A DNA stretch of 16,000 nucleotides from Cyanobacteria bacterium UBA11370 (GTDB lineage: Bacteria > Cyanobacteriota > Cyanobacteriia > Cyanobacteriales > Coleofasciculaceae). The notes under the pieces were generated by a model. The model saw only the letters and a list, made by a program, of their open reading frames with translations. It did no database searches and was not told where the DNA came from. Each line of letters opens with the position of its first letter. Position 1 is the first letter of the stretch. Positions 14,992 to 16,000 of the stretch are shown here, piece after piece. The position numbers were made by a program, and so were the translations under genes. The stretch lies in assembly GCA_003486645.1 (NCBI GenBank), contig DNGI01000311.1, positions 1 through 16,000 of the forward strand, read 5' to 3'.

Positions 14992-15459
14992 ATGCAACTG
15001 AATGAACTGAAACAACAAGTGTATGAGTTGTGGAAGTGCGTATGTAAGTTTAATGGGGCAATTGTTCAGCCAGAAAACTTTAAGCCAGAGGTACGGACTT
15101 ATGGAGACTTACGCCGCAGATCCACTTGGGAAAAAGCCTATGCTGTATTCTTTGCCAAACTTAACTGGGATTCAGATATTAGTGGGCATACAGCTATCTG
15201 TTATGTATTTAATTTTAGTCCTAACCAGTGGAATTATAAAATTAGATATGAAATAATAGAACAATTTCTCGCTATTCCAGGAGCTATGGAATTCATCATT
15301 CGTGGGCTAGAGGATATTTTTAACAGTGCAGATAAGGAAGATATAGAGTATGCCAAACAGTTTCTTGAAGTGGTTGGGAAGCAACAAGGAAGAACAGGAG
15401 AATGTACAACTCGACATCTTTGGAGGCTCATCGAATCTAGTACGTCATCAACGAGTTGA
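14992..15459 (+). CDS. Gene A copy 2: paralogue with an altered C-terminal extension
   Basis: A 155-residue protein, colinear with the preceding one over 128 residues (about 70% identical by hand count). The block QPENFKPEVRTYGDLRRR is unchanged. The paralogue ends FLEGL-stop, but here the shared sequence changes after codon FLE (about 15370) and the frame runs on for 27 residues (GKQQGRTGECTTRHLW and a Ser/Thr tail). That extension is antiparallel to nothing conserved and lies entirely within the next gene read in another frame, so it is probably accidental. A GAAG at spacing 8 precedes the ATG. The simplest history is a deletion that removed the original stop codon and the A-B spacer, fusing A to the beginning of B out of frame. 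Confidence 0.65.
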   Translation: MQLNELKQQVYELWKCVCKFNGAIVQPENFKPEVRTYGDLRRRSTWEKAYAVFFAKLNWDSDISGHTAICYVFNFSPNQWNYKIRYEIIEQFLAIPGAMEFIIRGLEDIFNSADKEDIEYAKQFLEVVGKQQGRTGECTTRHLWRLIESSTSSTS

Positions 15460-15784
15460 TGGTGCAAGTATCTATAAAGATTTGCAAAAAACTATCAAGG
15501 AAAAAGGTGGAACTCAAGACGTATATGCTCAATCTACTGAAGCTATATCTGAAGAATTGTTTGATATGGGAACTAAGGAACTATACACAGCAACTGGGGG
15601 GACAAGACATCAGCGTCACACTCTACCGAAAGAAGCTCAAAAAGCCTTTATTGTCGGTGAAACAGTTGCTAATCACGACTTGAAAGTAAAAGACATCAAA
15701 GGCAGCCAAAACCAAAAAAATGAGCAAATTGTTGATAGTGTGCGGGAGTCGGGACAAAAAGCTCGAAAGCTATTTCCTTGGTAA
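15350..15784 (+). CDS. Gene B: small hypothetical protein overlapping gene A copy 2
   Basis: A 144-residue protein in a different frame from gene A copy 2, overlapping it by 110 bp. It starts with an amphipathic stretch (FLKWLGSNKEEQ), then VDGASIYKDL. A conserved-looking core follows (GTKELYTATGGTRHQRHTLP, then KEAQKAFIVGETVANHDL). A basic tail ends in ARKLFPW. AAGGAAG lies nine bases upstream of the ATG, inside gene A. I recall similar C-terminal ELYxxTGG/LPxxAQ/FPW proteins as unassigned cyanobacterial accessory genes, but cannot name a family or function. No signal peptide or membrane segment. Its position directly after A suggests the two act together, or are at least translationally coupled. 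The true N-terminus before the fusion may have differed. Confidence 0.65.
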   Translation: MPNSFLKWLGSNKEEQENVQLDIFGGSSNLVRHQRVDGASIYKDLQKTIKEKGGTQDVYAQSTEAISEELFDMGTKELYTATGGTRHQRHTLPKEAQKAFIVGETVANHDLKVKDIKGSQNQKNEQIVDSVRESGQKARKLFPW

Positions 15785-15802
15785 GGAATCATGCGATCGC
15801 AC
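15780..15802 (+). repeat. 23-bp direct repeat, right copy (contains HIP1)
   Basis: It overlaps the stop codon of gene B and matches 14437-14459 at 22 of 23 positions. Most likely it is inherited with the duplicated 3' end of gene B. Confidence 0.75.
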
Positions 15803-15893
15803 AAATACAAGACTTATGCTTGCATTGTTGTTGAACCACCATCAGTAAAGGCATATCGATTAACTTGCACCCTTGTCAGTAAGCTGCCAAACC

Positions 15894-15917
15894 AGCCGTA
15901 GAATTAATTCTATGGCT
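15894..15917. repeat. 24-nt palindrome (12-bp stem, one G-T pair)
   Basis: AGCCGTAGAATT pairs with AATTCTATGGCT; the only imperfection is one G-T pair. It directly abuts the partial hairpin element that follows. Confidence 0.65.
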
Positions 15918-15972
15918 AATAGCTCAAGTCTATTAAAATGGACTGAAATTATAATGCCAGTCAGTTTTAACT
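15918..15972. repeat. Partial second copy of the triple-hairpin element
   Basis: It aligns with 13110-13168: ATAGC, then AAGTC-TATTAAAATGGACT (hairpin 15927-15944, one G-T pair), GAAATT, and CCAGTC leading to a degraded second hairpin (15959 on). Hairpin starts are 32 bp apart, as in the full copy. The third hairpin and right end are absent. Confidence 0.65.
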
Positions 15973-16000
15973 CAGATCTTGCACCATTCTCAATAACCCA

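Noticed and set aside
14992..15784. Programmed frameshift joining gene A copy 2 and gene B
   Set aside because: No slippery heptamer or downstream pseudoknot is evident at about 15370, and B has its own ATG and ribosome binding site; an out-of-frame fusion is simpler.
15791..15901. 36-codon frame after gene B with AAGGA before its ATG
   Set aside because: Its start lies inside the 23-bp repeat, whose other copy opens only a nine-codon frame, and its end runs into a palindrome; no independent support for coding.

Overview
The window reads as the chromosome of a cyanobacterium, probably a filamentous one with a repeat-rich genome. Support comes from eleven copies of the HIP1 octamer GCGATCGC, an NNP-type nitrate permease next to a ferredoxin-type nitrate reductase with an NtcA-like box upstream, a plastid-like GNAT acetyltransferase, a large NB-ARC/TPR protein, and short heptameric and palindromic repeats of the kinds common between cyanobacterial genes. 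No replication or plasmid genes are visible.

Left part (1-4700, all genes on the minus strand). A small helical protein (2576-3028) lies just upstream of an NB-ARC/TPR STAND ATPase (6-2477). The last residues of the small protein and the first residues of the ATPase carry the same ~21-residue motif. This is the arrangement described for bacterial NLR/effector pairs that signal through amyloid-like motifs, so the pair is a candidate conflict or programmed-cell-death system. Behind it lie two small conserved proteins (one a zinc ribbon), a decayed DUF29 gene on the plus strand, and a GNAT acetyltransferase.

Middle (4775-9961). nrtP and narB form a minus-strand nitrate uptake and reduction unit. 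Nitrite reductase is not beside them. An NtcA-like site about 340 bases upstream of nrtP implies a leader of about 300 nt. narB carries intergenic-type repeat DNA read in frame inside a linker. Upstream are a tRNA-Pro(UGG) and a GNAT protein of the cyanobacterial/plastid NSI-SNAT type.

Right part (10568-16000, plus strand). A two-ACT-domain protein is followed by a class I (archaeal-type) lysyl-tRNA synthetase, unusual for a cyanobacterium. A 125-bp triple-hairpin element starts in the lysS stop codon, and a partial second copy sits at the right end of the window. Next is a secreted leucine-rich-repeat protein with ten near-identical 66-bp repeats. Last is a duplicated small-gene module: gene A twice, then gene B overlapping the second A out of frame, with a decayed B-like 3' end left upstream of the first A. 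The functions of A and B are not recognised.
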